Positions 20,601-30,321 of a DNA stretch of 64,000 nt are shown piece after piece. Source of the DNA: CAVTJX01 sp963735175 (lineage in GTDB: Bacteria > Electryoneota > RPQS01); NCBI GenBank assembly GCA_963735175.1, contig CAVTJX010000001.1, positions 1 to 64,000 of the forward strand. Direction: 5' to 3'. The stretch's first letter is position 1. Each line of letters begins with the position of its first letter. The position numbers were made by a program, and so were the translations under genes. The notes under the pieces were generated by a model. That model was not told the DNA's origin. It saw nothing but the letters and a program-made list of their open reading frames with translations, and searched no databases.

Positions 20601-21476
20601 GCGGCCGAAGAACAGGATGCGATCGGTGCGGTCAAACCGGCCGTCACCTCCGTCCTCGACAATGATCGCGACTTCGTGCAGCGTCGAATCCACCGGACCT
20701 ACGGACATCGGCACAAGCTTGCCCCCGTTGCCGAACATGCGAATCTTCGCCGCAGGCTGATTAATGAGCGCGTTCGCTCCCAACCATGTGCCGCGGATTT
20801 CGTACAATCCGGTTTCCGTCACTGCTACTCGCGTCAGGTCAAATGAAGGCCACACAACTCCTTCATCCAAATGGCTCGAACGGCGCGTCTGTTGCCACCA
20901 TGTCGCGGCAATCACGCCATTCAACGCCAGTGACTTCAAGAGATCTCCGTCCCGCGGATCCGCGGGCGTCGCAGCCGGTGTGCCGCTGAAGGATACGGAG
21001 AGCTGCAACTCATCCAGAATCTCTGAGTGGGTGCGATCGCCGATCTGGGGAAACACTTCAACGCGTGCAAGTTGAAACCCGCGCCATTTTTCCACATGCA
21101 CCAGTTCCACCCACGCGGCGCTCGGCTGCGGATTCTGCACAACCGCCGTATCGGGCCGACCCGGCAGCCCTTTGGCCACCGGATGCGACCGGTTGGAGAG
21201 GATGTTCACACGGGGCGCAGTGCCGTAGGGAACGACAATATAAAAGACCCGCACCGGCTGGATCAAATCCTGACAGATGCGGAAATCGGTATCATTCCAT
21301 TCCAGAAAGAGACCTTGCGTATTAATGGTATCCGGCCGCTCAGTTAACGGTAGTCCGGGCACGTAGGACCAGGTACACTCTCAAGAATTGGAACGGATGA
21401 TTGTGCTGCTGCTGGCGGCAATAGTCGTCCCGGCCAGTAAAAGCGTCGCCAATAAGACCGTAAATAGTTTATCCAT
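17603..21476 (-). CDS. porU: PorU-like C25 (gingipain-type) cysteine peptidase/sortase (internal stop and frameshift)
   Basis: About 1290 residues. The signal peptide starts at 21476 (MDKLFTVLLATLLLAGTTIA). An in-frame TGA at 21381-21383 interrupts the gene just after it, and the frame resumes as PGLPLTERPDTINTQG. A frameshift near 19985 precedes the catalytic domain. The C25 dyad is present: His in SFAGHGNERIW and Cys in FLAATCTWGGF. The C-terminus is a FlgD-like domain (LNFPNPMSGQTAFTYFL to GLALANGVYFYRVKAEH). In Bacteroidota PorU removes the C-terminal signal of type IX cargo and joins the cargo to lipopolysaccharide. The adjacent PorV-like gene supports this role. It could instead be a secreted gingipain-like protease. 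Confidence 0.8.
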
Positions 21477-21510
21477 AGAGACTTGAATTTTGAGACCGTT
21501 GCCTAAATAA

Positions 21511-21552
21511 AACAAAAAACGACCGAACGAGCCAGCGCGGCACACTCGGTCG
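21511..21552 (-). terminator. Intrinsic terminator inside the porU leader
   Basis: On the minus strand CGACCGA (21552-21546), a loop of 19 bases, TCGGTCG (21526-21520), then six T and GTTTT (to about 21510). It lies about 150 bases downstream of the promoter at 21703 and 35 bases before the porU start, so it can stop both read-through from the HD-GYP gene and transcripts begun in the leader. This placement suggests attenuation. Confidence 0.6.
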
Positions 21553-21697
21553 CACGAGACAACGTCAAGTATCTGCATGATGCCCGCTTTGGTGGGAGGA
21601 AATGTCAGCAAGGATGTCCTTGAAAACCAACTGAAATCAAAATCCTCTACCGAACGGGCATGCTTCTCCTGACCTTGAAACTCGAACTTGAGTTAAT
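21553..21697 (-). ncRNA. Candidate structured leader RNA upstream of porU
   Basis: The 316-base gap between the HD-GYP gene and porU holds no convincing gene. Transcription from the promoter at 21703-21731 would give a leader of about 150 bases before the terminator. Two short stems are visible on the minus strand: AACTC/GAGTT around AAGTTC near 21685, and CAAGGA/TCCTTG around CA near 21615. I do not recognise a riboswitch class. The frame upstream of the porU start is open to 21611, but it lacks a good ribosome site and looks non-coding. Confidence 0.35.
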
Positions 21698-21702
21698 GCT
21701 TT

Positions 21703-21731
21703 AGAATACAGATTTCTGCAGCGAAAGTCAA
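21703..21731 (-). promoter_or_regulatory. Sigma-70-type promoter of the surface-protein operon
   Basis: On the minus strand TTGACT (21731-21726), exactly 17 bases, TATTCT (21708-21703). Transcription should start near 21697 and run through the leader and terminator into porU and the ten genes after it. No other promoter of this form is seen before 4368. Confidence 0.7.
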
Positions 21732-21792
21732 GATTTCCGAAGCATTCCCCTCAGTCTTATGGTCAACACTAATATTTTGTATTTATAGGACT

Positions 21793-23028
21793 TCAATTCA
21801 TACTGGCATTTACTGTCACACGCTCTGAGGCAGGGTGTAACCGGCGGAATTCCTCCACAACTGGCTCAACCATGGGTTCGGGAGCGCTCTCGCCGGTGTA
21901 CTCGCCTTTGGCCTCCAGCGCATACAGGAGGGCACCCACGCAGAGGGGACAGAACTGTGTTCCCGCACCGGCCTTGAGTTCGCCCGTCGCCTGGTTCCGG
22001 GATAACGCCTGGCGATAAGCCCGGTTCGATCGCATGGCATCATACGCGTCCGCGACGGCCAGAATTCTGCCCTCGAGGCAGTTTTCGTCGCCCTTTAAAC
22101 CATCCGGATAACCGTTGCCGTCAAAGTGTTCATGGTGACCACGGATAATCCGCCGTACTTTGCCGAGGAACGGCAAAGGCCGCAGAATGTCTTCTGTCTT
22201 CTGCGGATGTGAAGCCATGATAGACTGTTCCTCAGGAGTCAGTCGCGCGGGCTTCAGCAGAATAGCATCAGGAATTCCGATTTTCCCAAGGTCATGCAGT
22301 ACGCTGGCAAAATGCAGATCGCTCTGACAGGCGTTGGAGAGCCCCAGGCTATCGGCCATCAGTGAGCAGTAATAATAGACGCGCTCACTGTGGCCTTTCG
22401 TGTAGCGATCTTTCGCTTCGATGGCGGCCGTCAACGCCGTCACCGTCGTGAGGTAAGCGGTCTGGATTTCCTGGTGCAGTTCGCCGATTTGCGCCTGCTG
22501 GCGTACCACCTCTTCCTCGCCGACGCGGATCCGGTCGATGGCCTCGCGCAACCGCTGCTCGCGGGCTTCGGCCTCGCGCTTCAGTGTCTGGTTATGCTCC
22601 ACGATTTCGCGCGTCAGCCCTTCGCGATGGCGCTCCGCGGCGAAGTGCTCCAGCGCCCGAAAGACCGCCTGCGAGGTGACTTTCAGATCCAGCGGCTTGG
22701 TGACAAACTTATAGACTTTTCCGCGGTTGATTGCGTCCACCGCCACCGACAGATCCGTCATACCGGTCATGAGTATCGGCACGGTGCGCGCGGCGCAGGC
22801 CGGTAATTCGGCGAGGAAATCAACGCCGTTGCCGTCCGGCAAATTGTGGTCCGAAAGTACGATCCGGAAGGCGAATTGCGCCAGGCGGGCCCGCGCTTCA
22901 GTGAGGCTCATGACGACCTGAACCTGCAGCGACGCGTCGGTGAAGTTTTCCTGCAATAAATGCAGAATATCCGCATCGTCGTCGACAATGAGCAGGTCAA
23001 ACAGTTCCGGGGTGATAGTGCCGCGCAT
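21793..23028 (-). CDS. Response regulator with HD-GYP phosphodiesterase domain
   Basis: 411 residues. The receiver domain (about 10-125) has the acidic pair in LLIVDDDAD, the phosphorylation Asp in VLSDHNLPDG and the Lys in VTKPLDL. A coiled linker (about 130-190) leads to an HD-GYP domain with VLHDLGKIGIPD, HHEHFDGNGYPDGLKGD and LAVADAYDAM. Such proteins usually break down cyclic di-GMP on phosphorylation. The tail is odd: where the family has GAGTQFDP, this has GAGTQFCPLCVGALLYALEAKGE, a short CxxC-bearing extension. No histidine kinase is in the window. Last gene of its operon, followed by the leader of the porU operon. Confidence 0.9.
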   Translation of the reverse strand: MRGTITPELFDLLIVDDDADILHLLQENFTDASLQVQVVMSLTEARARLAQFAFRIVLSDHNLPDGNGVDFLAELPACAARTVPILMTGMTDLSVAVDAINRGKVYKFVTKPLDLKVTSQAVFRALEHFAAERHREGLTREIVEHNQTLKREAEAREQRLREAIDRIRVGEEEVVRQQAQIGELHQEIQTAYLTTVTALTAAIEAKDRYTKGHSERVYYYCSLMADSLGLSNACQSDLHFASVLHDLGKIGIPDAILLKPARLTPEEQSIMASHPQKTEDILRPLPFLGKVRRIIRGHHEHFDGNGYPDGLKGDENCLEGRILAVADAYDAMRSNRAYRQALSRNQATGELKAGAGTQFCPLCVGALLYALEAKGEYTGESAPEPMVEPVVEEFRRLHPASERVTVNASMN

Positions 23029-23123
23029 AGGACCTCTGGATCACGGTGGTAGACGCGGCGATTTACGGGCCGCGCCTGTCTTCCGTATTCCCGGCAAATG
23101 CGGGGCCAACCCACGTCGCCAAA

Positions 23124-23888
23124 TTAAAACCGCAATTCGCCAATGTCCTCGCCCACGGCCTCCAGGAAAATCTCCTCCAGGTCCGTGCGTCCAAACTGCG
23201 CACGAAGTTGCTCGAGGGTCCCCTCAACCCGGACCTGGCCCTGGTGCAGAATCACCAGCCGGTCGCACAGTTTCTCGGCTTCCCGCATCACATGCGTGGA
23301 AAAGATCACACAGCGCCCCCGGCGGCGGGATTCATGGATGAAACGGACGATCTGTGCCGAGGCCAGAATATCAAGCCCGGAGGTCGGTTCGTCGAAAATC
23401 AGGACGGGCGGGTCATGCATGATCGTCCGCGCAATGTTGACGCGCTGCCGCTGGCCACTGGAAAGTTTGTCACAGCGCCGGGAAAGAAACTCCTCCATGT
23501 CCAGCGAGGTGACAATCTCCTGAACCCGCCGCGAAATCTCCGTTTCCGACATGCCGTTCAAGCGGCCAAAATACTCCATCATCTCACGGGCGGTCAGCCG
23601 GCCGTACACTCCCGTATCCGACGAGAGAAATCCAATGGAACGGCGGACCTGGTCAGGCTGCGTGGTAATACTGAAACCCGCGATCCTGGCGTCGCCACTC
23701 ACGGGGCGGAGCACTGTGGAGAGCATACGCAACGCGGTGGTCTTCCCCGCCCCGTTGGTGCCAAGGATGCCGAACACCTCTCCGCCGTGTGCCTCAAAAC
23801 TGAGGTTTTGGCAGGCGCGGACCACATGGCCCAGTGAATCGAGATAGTCTTTGGATAGATGTTCGACTGAAACGAGAAGTTGGGGCAT
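23124..23888 (-). CDS. ABC transporter ATP-binding protein (NatA/CcmA-like), no permease nearby
   Basis: 254 residues with Walker A GTNGAGKTT, Q-loop region, signature LSSGQRQRVNIARTI, Walker B VLIFDEPTSGLD and the switch His in FSTHVMREAEKL. The best match is the group that energises NatB-like sodium or multidrug exporters. No permease is adjacent: upstream is a GWxTD protein, downstream an HD-GYP regulator. The partner must lie elsewhere. Frame intact. Confidence 0.85.
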   Translation of the reverse strand: MPQLLVSVEHLSKDYLDSLGHVVRACQNLSFEAHGGEVFGILGTNGAGKTTALRMLSTVLRPVSGDARIAGFSITTQPDQVRRSIGFLSSDTGVYGRLTAREMMEYFGRLNGMSETEISRRVQEIVTSLDMEEFLSRRCDKLSSGQRQRVNIARTIMHDPPVLIFDEPTSGLDILASAQIVRFIHESRRRGRCVIFSTHVMREAEKLCDRLVILHQGQVRVEGTLEQLRAQFGRTDLEEIFLEAVGEDIGELRF

Positions 23889-23899
23889 AAGTATTTGGA

Positions 23900-25286
23900 C
23901 TATCGTCCTTGCCCGCCGGACGGGGCGAGTTCGCTCCAGTTCGGATTGTAGATTTCGCCGCGTTTTGTGCTGTGTACGAGATCCATATCGCCGAATCCGT
24001 TGCGGTCGAGGAAAACGAACGACGCGCCGCCTTCGAGCTGATCATAGTCCCAGATTTCGTGGTCGGCTTGCCCGGCCGCCGCATAGTTCTGAGTTACATG
24101 ATCAGGTTCGCCGTAGAGAATATAGACCCGGCCGCGATCGGTCTTCCAGCCCGGACGCTTGAGGAAGGTATAGCGCCGATCCGCTTCAAACACCCGCGCA
24201 AAATAGCGGTCACACGCTCCGGCATCCGTGGCTTCGCGAGTCGTCCAATACTCCTGCACGAACCTGCGTTTACCCTCCGGGTTCAAGCGCTGCACCTGAT
24301 TCAGTTCTTCACGGGTAATAACATAGCGCATCCACTGCACAACGCTGTCGGGATCGAGGACGGCCAGCGCGCCGAACTCCGCCGAGGCTGTTCCCGACGA
24401 CACCGGAGGCTTGCGGCCAATCAGTTTTCCCGCCAGTAGATCCTCACGACGATACGTCCAGAATTTTTTACGCGTGCTGACGGTGTTGCCGCTGCGGGTG
24501 TTCCGTACCACCAATTCCAGGTTGTAGGTTCCGGTGCGGAGGGTGCTTACGGGAAAGCCATCGGCGAGCACGACGGAGCGGCCGTGAGTCGGATATGACT
24601 TGAGTACTTCGGGACGCACCTGCTCGCCGGATTCGGCGTCCAGCACCCGCCGCGCCACGCTGTAGGAGTCGACGCGGGCGGAATCGAAATCCATGCCGTA
24701 GACTTCCGCGTAATAATAGAACAAGCGGAAGTTCCGTCCCGAAAAATCCCGTTGGATTTGGAATCAGTCGGACGCCGTTTTTCACCAGTGGCGAGGTTTC
24801 CTTCGTGAATTCGATATGCGTCCCGAATTCGACGTCGGAAATTCGCAGTGCGGTGTCGCTGAGGGCGGTGACCAGCACGGAATCGCCGACAATATCGCGC
24901 GGCTCCGGGTCATTCTGGTACAGGGCGGCGCGCACGCCATACCGTCCCGGGCGCATGACAAAGCGGAAAACGTGAACAAAGAACTGGCCCGGTGAACTGC
25001 GGCGCTCTACGGAGTCACGGACGTCCATGGCGGCAAAGGTGTCAGCCAGAACGGTTTGGCCGTCCTGCGTCACTTCAAGCACGATATGGAACTTCGCGGT
25101 CAGCGTGTCGGCTTGTGCCGTGTAAATCAGGCTCGAGCGTTGCACCGAGGCGTAGATTTCCACAAAGCCCAGCGTGTCCCCGGCGCGAAATGACGCGTGA
25201 TCGATGTCCAACAGGTAGCCCGCCTCGCCGCGGTCACAAAAGACCACCAGCAGCAACGCAAACAATAAATGACCCTTGGATTTCAT
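23900..25286 (-). CDS. GWxTD-domain secreted protein (frameshifted)
   Basis: About 460 residues with a signal peptide (MKSKGHLLFALLLVVFCDRGEA). The first half is beta-rich (FRAGDTLGFVEIYASVQRSSL); a frameshift near 24742 joins VRLIPNPTGFFG to NFRLFYYYAEVYGMDFD. The C-terminal GWxTD domain shows FLKRPGWKTDRGRVYILYGEPDHV and ends with WDYDQLEGGASFVFLDRNGFGDMDLVHS. The domain is found in FCB and Acidobacteria; its role is unknown to me. It lies 27 bases after smc. Confidence 0.8.
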
Positions 25287-25313
25287 TTCCAGCTCCCGGG
25301 CGATGGCAAAGCG

Positions 25314-28300
25314 TTAGGCAATAGATGAGAGCAGGCGCACAGAAACCAATTTGGAGACGCCTTCTTCTTCCATCGTCACGCCATAGAGGTTATCGGCGAT
25401 TTCCATGGTGCGGCGATTATGCGTAATCAGAATAAACTGCGTGTTCTCCGCGTGCATGCGGATGACACGGTTAAACCGGTCAATGTTGGCGTCATCAAGC
25501 GGCGCATCGACTTCATCGAAGACACAGAACGGCGATGGCTTGACTTGATAAAGCGCAAACAGCAGCGCAATGGCGGTCATCGTCTTCTCGCCCCCCGACA
25601 TGAGCGACAGCGATTTCAGCCGCTTACCGGAGGGATTTGCCCAGAGCGTGATGTCGGCTTCCAATAGGTCCTGGCCACTCAGAATCAGGTCCGCTTCACC
25701 GGCGGGAAAGAACTCCTGGAACAGGCGCTGGAAGTGCTGGCGCACCGCTTCGAAGGTATGGAGGAACCGCGCCTGGGCGGTCTCGTTGATGCGGGCGATG
25801 GTCTCTTCCAGCGTCTTCTTGGCCTTCAGCAAATCGTCGCGCTGCTGCAGCATTCCTTCCAGCCGGGTGTTCTCGCGGTCGTATTCCTCCACGGCAAGCG
25901 AGTTCACCGGGCCGAGGCGGTCGATCTTTCCGCGACACTCCTGCAACAACTCGGGCGTAGCCTCGGTTTTCAGGATTTCAGGATTTTGTTCGGCAAAATC
26001 CGGCGCGGCGAGTTCGAACGCAAACTGATTGCGGGCGCCGCTGACGACCGCATCAAGTTCACCGCGCAGGCGGGCGATATCGCGTTCGATGCGGCGTTCG
26101 CCTTCCAGTTCCCCGGAGTGGCTCTCGCGCAGGGTATGAAGGCGCTCGTCCTGTTCGGCGATCTGGGTGCGAACGCCGTCAATGCGCTGCGAAATCTGGT
26201 CCACGGCTTGGGCAGCCGCATCGCGGGTGCGGTATTTCTCTACCGAATCCGTGTCGAGTTCTTGCAGCCGGGCTTCGAGGATGACGAGTTCGTTAGCAGC
26301 CTGCTCGGCGTTCTGTCGGGCGGTAGCCATGTTCTCATCGATCTCGGCGAGGGTTTCCGCAATCCGGCGGGCATCGGATTGCAGCAATTCCAGGCGGTGG
26401 CGCACGGCGTCACGCTCGCGCTCCGCGTTGTGGCGGCGATCCCGCTCCAGCGAAACAACACGCTGCTCCTCATAGAGTCGGCGGGTGATTTCCTCGCCCG
26501 AAGATTCCGCGGCTTTCAACTCGTGTTCGGCAGTTTGCGTGGCTTCCTGCGCCGCGGTGAGCCGCTGCTCGCACTCGGTGGTCTGCCGTTCGAGGTCCGC
26601 GATCTGCGCATGGACGCTCTGCGCGCGCTCGTCGAGTGTGGTCAGACGGGTTTCGGACTTCACCTGCTTTTCACGCACTGCGACGCGGCGGGCGGCGACG
26701 GCGGCGAGTTCACGCCGGCCGTGACCCAACTCCTGCTCGATTCGTGCCAGAGTCGCTCGGTGCGAACGAATATCGGCGACGGTCGCCTCGCGCTGTGCTT
26801 GAGCGCCGGATAGACGCTGTCGCAGATCCGCCATCTGCCGGGTGAGACCGAGGTCGACGGGCAGTCCGGATTCACCGGATCCGCCGAACATCAAGCCGTC
26901 GCCGCGCATCCACTGGCCGTCCAGGGTTACCAGCATGCAGCCATGTTTGCGCGCCCAGGCGAAATGTCTGGTTGCCGCCGACCAGTCCTTCACGATCACG
27001 ACACGGTCGAGAAATTTCTCGAGCACCGGGTTGTGGCTCTGACCATTTAGTACGGAGAGCGCGGTGACCAACGTGCCTTCGGGAAGTGTGATCTCCCCGT
27101 CGGCGCGGCCACTGTAATCGGCGACAGAAAGGAATGTCGTTTGGCCCGCGTTCTTCGAACGCAGGACTTCCATCGCTTCCAACGCCGCGTCCACCGATTC
27201 CGTCAAATAGTAATAGGCGGCGGGGCCCAGTGCTGCCTGCAACGCCCGGCGGTATGCGTCGTCTACATCCACGGTATCGCCCAGCAATTCCAGCAATCCG
27301 TTTACCGGGGTCGCTTTCAACATTTTGAGCGCACTATGGGAGCGCGGTCCCTTCTGCTCAAGGGTTGCGAGCAGATCGAGCTTACCCTGGGTTGTTTCAA
27401 TCAACGTCGCTAAGGCCCGGGCATTTTCTTCGAGGCGCGCCAGTTCATCGGAAACGGCTTTAGACTCGGCGACAAGGCGGGTTTCTATCTCGCGCGCCTG
27501 CTGTTCTTCAGCGTCCGTGGCCTCAATCTGGGCGACCAACTCTTTCAAGGCTGCCGCCGCGGCCTCGCCTTCACTCTCGATCGTCTGTAACTCGTTTTGC
27601 AGCATGTCGCGGCGGCTGACAAATCCCGCGCGGGCCATGGCGGCCTGCGAAGCGTCACGTTGACGGTCACTTACTGTGCGCCGGAGACCGCCCAACAACT
27701 CGGCATGTGCCCGCGCTTGAGTTTCGGCTTCGTTCAACCGCTCTGCGGCGATTGCCAAGCGTTTCCGCCGCCTGCGCCGCGCGCGCTTCCGATTGATTTA
27801 GCTCCTCGCCGCAGGATTCGAGCGCGCTAACAGCATCGGCCTGGCGCTCTTCGAGTAAAGTGCGCTTGTCATCCAGAAGCTGCCGTTCGCGACGTGCGCG
27901 TTCGATCGTCTGCCGCGCGGCCTGATCACGCGCGCGCAATCCCGCTTCTTCCGCTTCGGCCGCTGAAATTTGCGCGACGATATCCGCCAGCCGCGTGCGC
28001 AGCGCGCCGGCCTCCTTGTCGATGTCGATTTCATCCGTGCGCAATGCGGTCAGCTTGGCTTCTTCCAGACGGATCGCCGTCTTCACCGCCTCGGACGACG
28101 CCGACGTCTCCCGCATCGCCTGCTCGAGCGGGCTCAATTCCTGTTGCAGCCGCACGTACTCGCGGTATGCCAGCGCGGCTTCAAGCCCGCGCAACTGCCG
28201 CGACAGCTCTTCCCAGCGGCGGGCACGCATGGCCTGACGCTTAAGCGAAGAGACCAGCCGCTCAACCTCGGTGAGGATGTCCGCGAGCCGCAGTAAATCC

Positions 28301-28857
28301 TCTTCCGTCTGCTTCAGCTTTTGCAGCGCCTGGCGGCGGCGGAGCTTGTACTTGGCGACACCCGCGGCCTCCTCGAACAACATGCGGCGACCCTCGCCAT
28401 CGTCACGCAGAATCTCCTCCACCATCTTGAGTTCCAGAATGGTGTAGAGATTCGGGCCCATGCCGCTGTCATGCAGCAGATCCGCGATATCTTTCAGACG
28501 GCACTCGTTGCCGTTTAACAGGTACTCACTCGTGCCGTCGCGATACAGGCGGCGGGCAATCTCCACCTCGGCGTAAGGAATATTCAGGCGGCCATCATTG
28601 TTCTCGATGACGATTTTGACTTCGGAGAGACCCGCCTGTTTACGCTGCACGGTGCCATTGAAAATCACGCTATCCATGCGGTCGCTGCGCAGTACGGAGG
28701 AGCGCTGTTCGCCCAACACCCAGCGCAGAGCATCGACGACATTCGATTTGCCGCAGCCGTTGGGACCAACTACGCAGGTGATACCTGTCGCAAAGTCCAG
28801 TTTCTCCGGTTTGGCGAAAGACTTAAAACCCGAAATCGAGAGCGATAATAATTGCAT
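25314..28857 (-). CDS. smc: Chromosome segregation protein SMC (frameshifted)
   Basis: About 1180 residues, the usual length. N-terminal head: GFKSFAKPEKLDF, Walker A VVGPNGCGKSNVVDALRWVLGEQ. A frameshift near 27758 in the first coiled coil splits the frame (ETLG, then AIAAERLNEAE). The hinge is near VNGLLELLGDTVDVDDAYRRAL, and the C-terminal head has the signature LMSGGEKTMTAIALLFALYQ and Walker B FCVFDEVDAPLDDANI. SMC with ScpAB organises and separates the chromosome; scpA and scpB are not in the window. It begins 34 bases after the corrected end of gatB, with AGGA before ATG. Confidence 0.93.
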
Positions 28858-28891
28858 TATCCTGCTTTACGCTGGTTCAATCACGCGGCCA

Positions 28892-30321
28892 TCATGACGC
28901 ATTCAACATGTCTGTTAGCAAACTGTTCAGCAGTTTGGGATTCGCCTTGCCCGCGGATGCTTTCATCGCCTCACCCATGAAGAATCCGAAAAGATTCTTT
29001 TTCCCGACCGGTAACGGCCCAGTTCGTCGGGATAGCGGTCGAGCAATCCCTGCAGCGTCTGCCGCAATTCGGCGGCGTCGGCGTTCTGCGACAGTCCCTC
29101 TTCGGCGATAATCTGCGCGGCGCTCCGGCCATCCGCCAGCATCAATCGAAAAACATCCTTCGCTTTGCCCAGCGAGATCGTCTCGTCCTGCACGTTACGA
29201 ATCAGTTCTGCCAGGCCTTCTGGATGAACCGGCAGCTCGTCGATCCCCGCATCTTGCTCGGTCAGATAACGCCGAACTTCGCCCTGCACCCAGTTGGCAG
29301 CGCTGCGCGGCTCGATGCCCTGAACCAGCAGCGCATCGAAGTAATCGCCAAGCGCGCGGTCAGAGGCCAGCACGCCTACGGCTTCGGGGTGAAGTCGCAA
29401 CTCTTCGCGGTAGCGGCGACGGCGTTCCCACGGCAGTTCGGGAAGCTGCGCGCGCATGCGTTCGAGAAACTCGGGCGCAACCGTCAGTGTCACAAGATCC
29501 GGCTCGGGGAAATAGCGATAATCATCCGAGCCTTCCTTGCGGCGCATGGCGCGGATTTCCTCAAGGCCTTCGTCCCACAGCAACGTCTCGCGGTGGACCG
29601 TGCCGCCCGCGTTGTAGATCCCGATCTGCCGGTCACGCTCCACCAGGATCGCGCGTTCCACGGAGCGGATCGAATTCAGATTCTTGATTTCCGTGCGCTC
29701 GTTCAGCGCGGCCTGCTCTGCGGGCCGGACGGAAATATTCACATCGCAGCGCAGACTGCCGCGCTCCATGTTGCCGTCGCACACGCCCACGTAGCGCAGC
29801 AGTTCGCGGATGGCCGTCACGAACGCTGCAGCTTCCTGCGGCGTCTCGAAATCGGGCTCGGTGACGATCTCCACCAGCGGTACGCCGCAGCGGTTCATGT
29901 CGACGACGGTGGATCCGTCCGCCAGATGCATCGACTTGCCGGCGTCTTCCTCGATATGCGCGCGCGTGATGCGGATGCGCTTGGAACCGGCTGCGGTTTC
30001 AATGTCGACAAATCCGCCGCTGCTGAAGGGCTCGTCATACTGCGAAATCTGGTAGCCCTTGGGCAGGTCCGGGTAGAAATAATTCTTGCGGTCGAATTTG
30101 CAATGGGGGTGTATCGTCGCCTGAATCGCCAGCGCCAGTTTTGCCGCCTGCTCCACCACGCGATCCGTCAGTACTGGCAACGCACCCGGCAGACCGAGGC
30201 ACACCGGACAGGTGAGGGTGTTGGCCGGTTCGCCGTAGCGATTCGGACAGCGGCAGAAGGCTTTGGTCTTGGTGTTGAGTTGGGCGTGAATCTCGAGCCC
30301 GACGGTGAGATGCCAGCTCAT
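28892..30321 (-). CDS. gatB: Asp/Glu-tRNA amidotransferase subunit B (frameshifted near end)
   Basis: About 475 residues. Opens LTVGLEIHAQLNTKTKAFCRC and contains NTLTCPVCLGLPGALPV, FYPDLPKGYQISQYDEP and MNRCGVPLVEIVTEPD. The C-terminal YqeY-like tail is recovered by a one-base shift near 29012: VGKKNLFGFFMGEAMKASAGKANPK, stop at 28892. GatB activates the tRNA-bound Asp or Glu with ATP and accepts ammonia from GatA. The start overlaps the gatA stop (ATGA). No gatC is seen in the window. Confidence 0.92.

Noticed and set aside
21381..21383. TGA read as an amino acid (recoding)
   Set aside because: Many genes here end in TGA, often as ATGA overlaps, so TGA works as a stop in this organism, and no selenocysteine-type hairpin is visible.
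21477..21611. Small gene upstream of and in frame with the PorU-like start
   Set aside because: The codons before the ATG at 21476 run through the terminator hairpin and lack a ribosome site; they look like untranslated leader.
21553..21697. Cyclic di-GMP riboswitch, suggested by the HD-GYP gene next door
   Set aside because: I could not find the conserved core of either known class in the leader.
27740..27770. Programmed frameshifts in smc, gatB, rpsA and others
   Set aside because: No slippery sequence or downstream structure is shared between the sites, and the number and scatter of breaks fit read errors.
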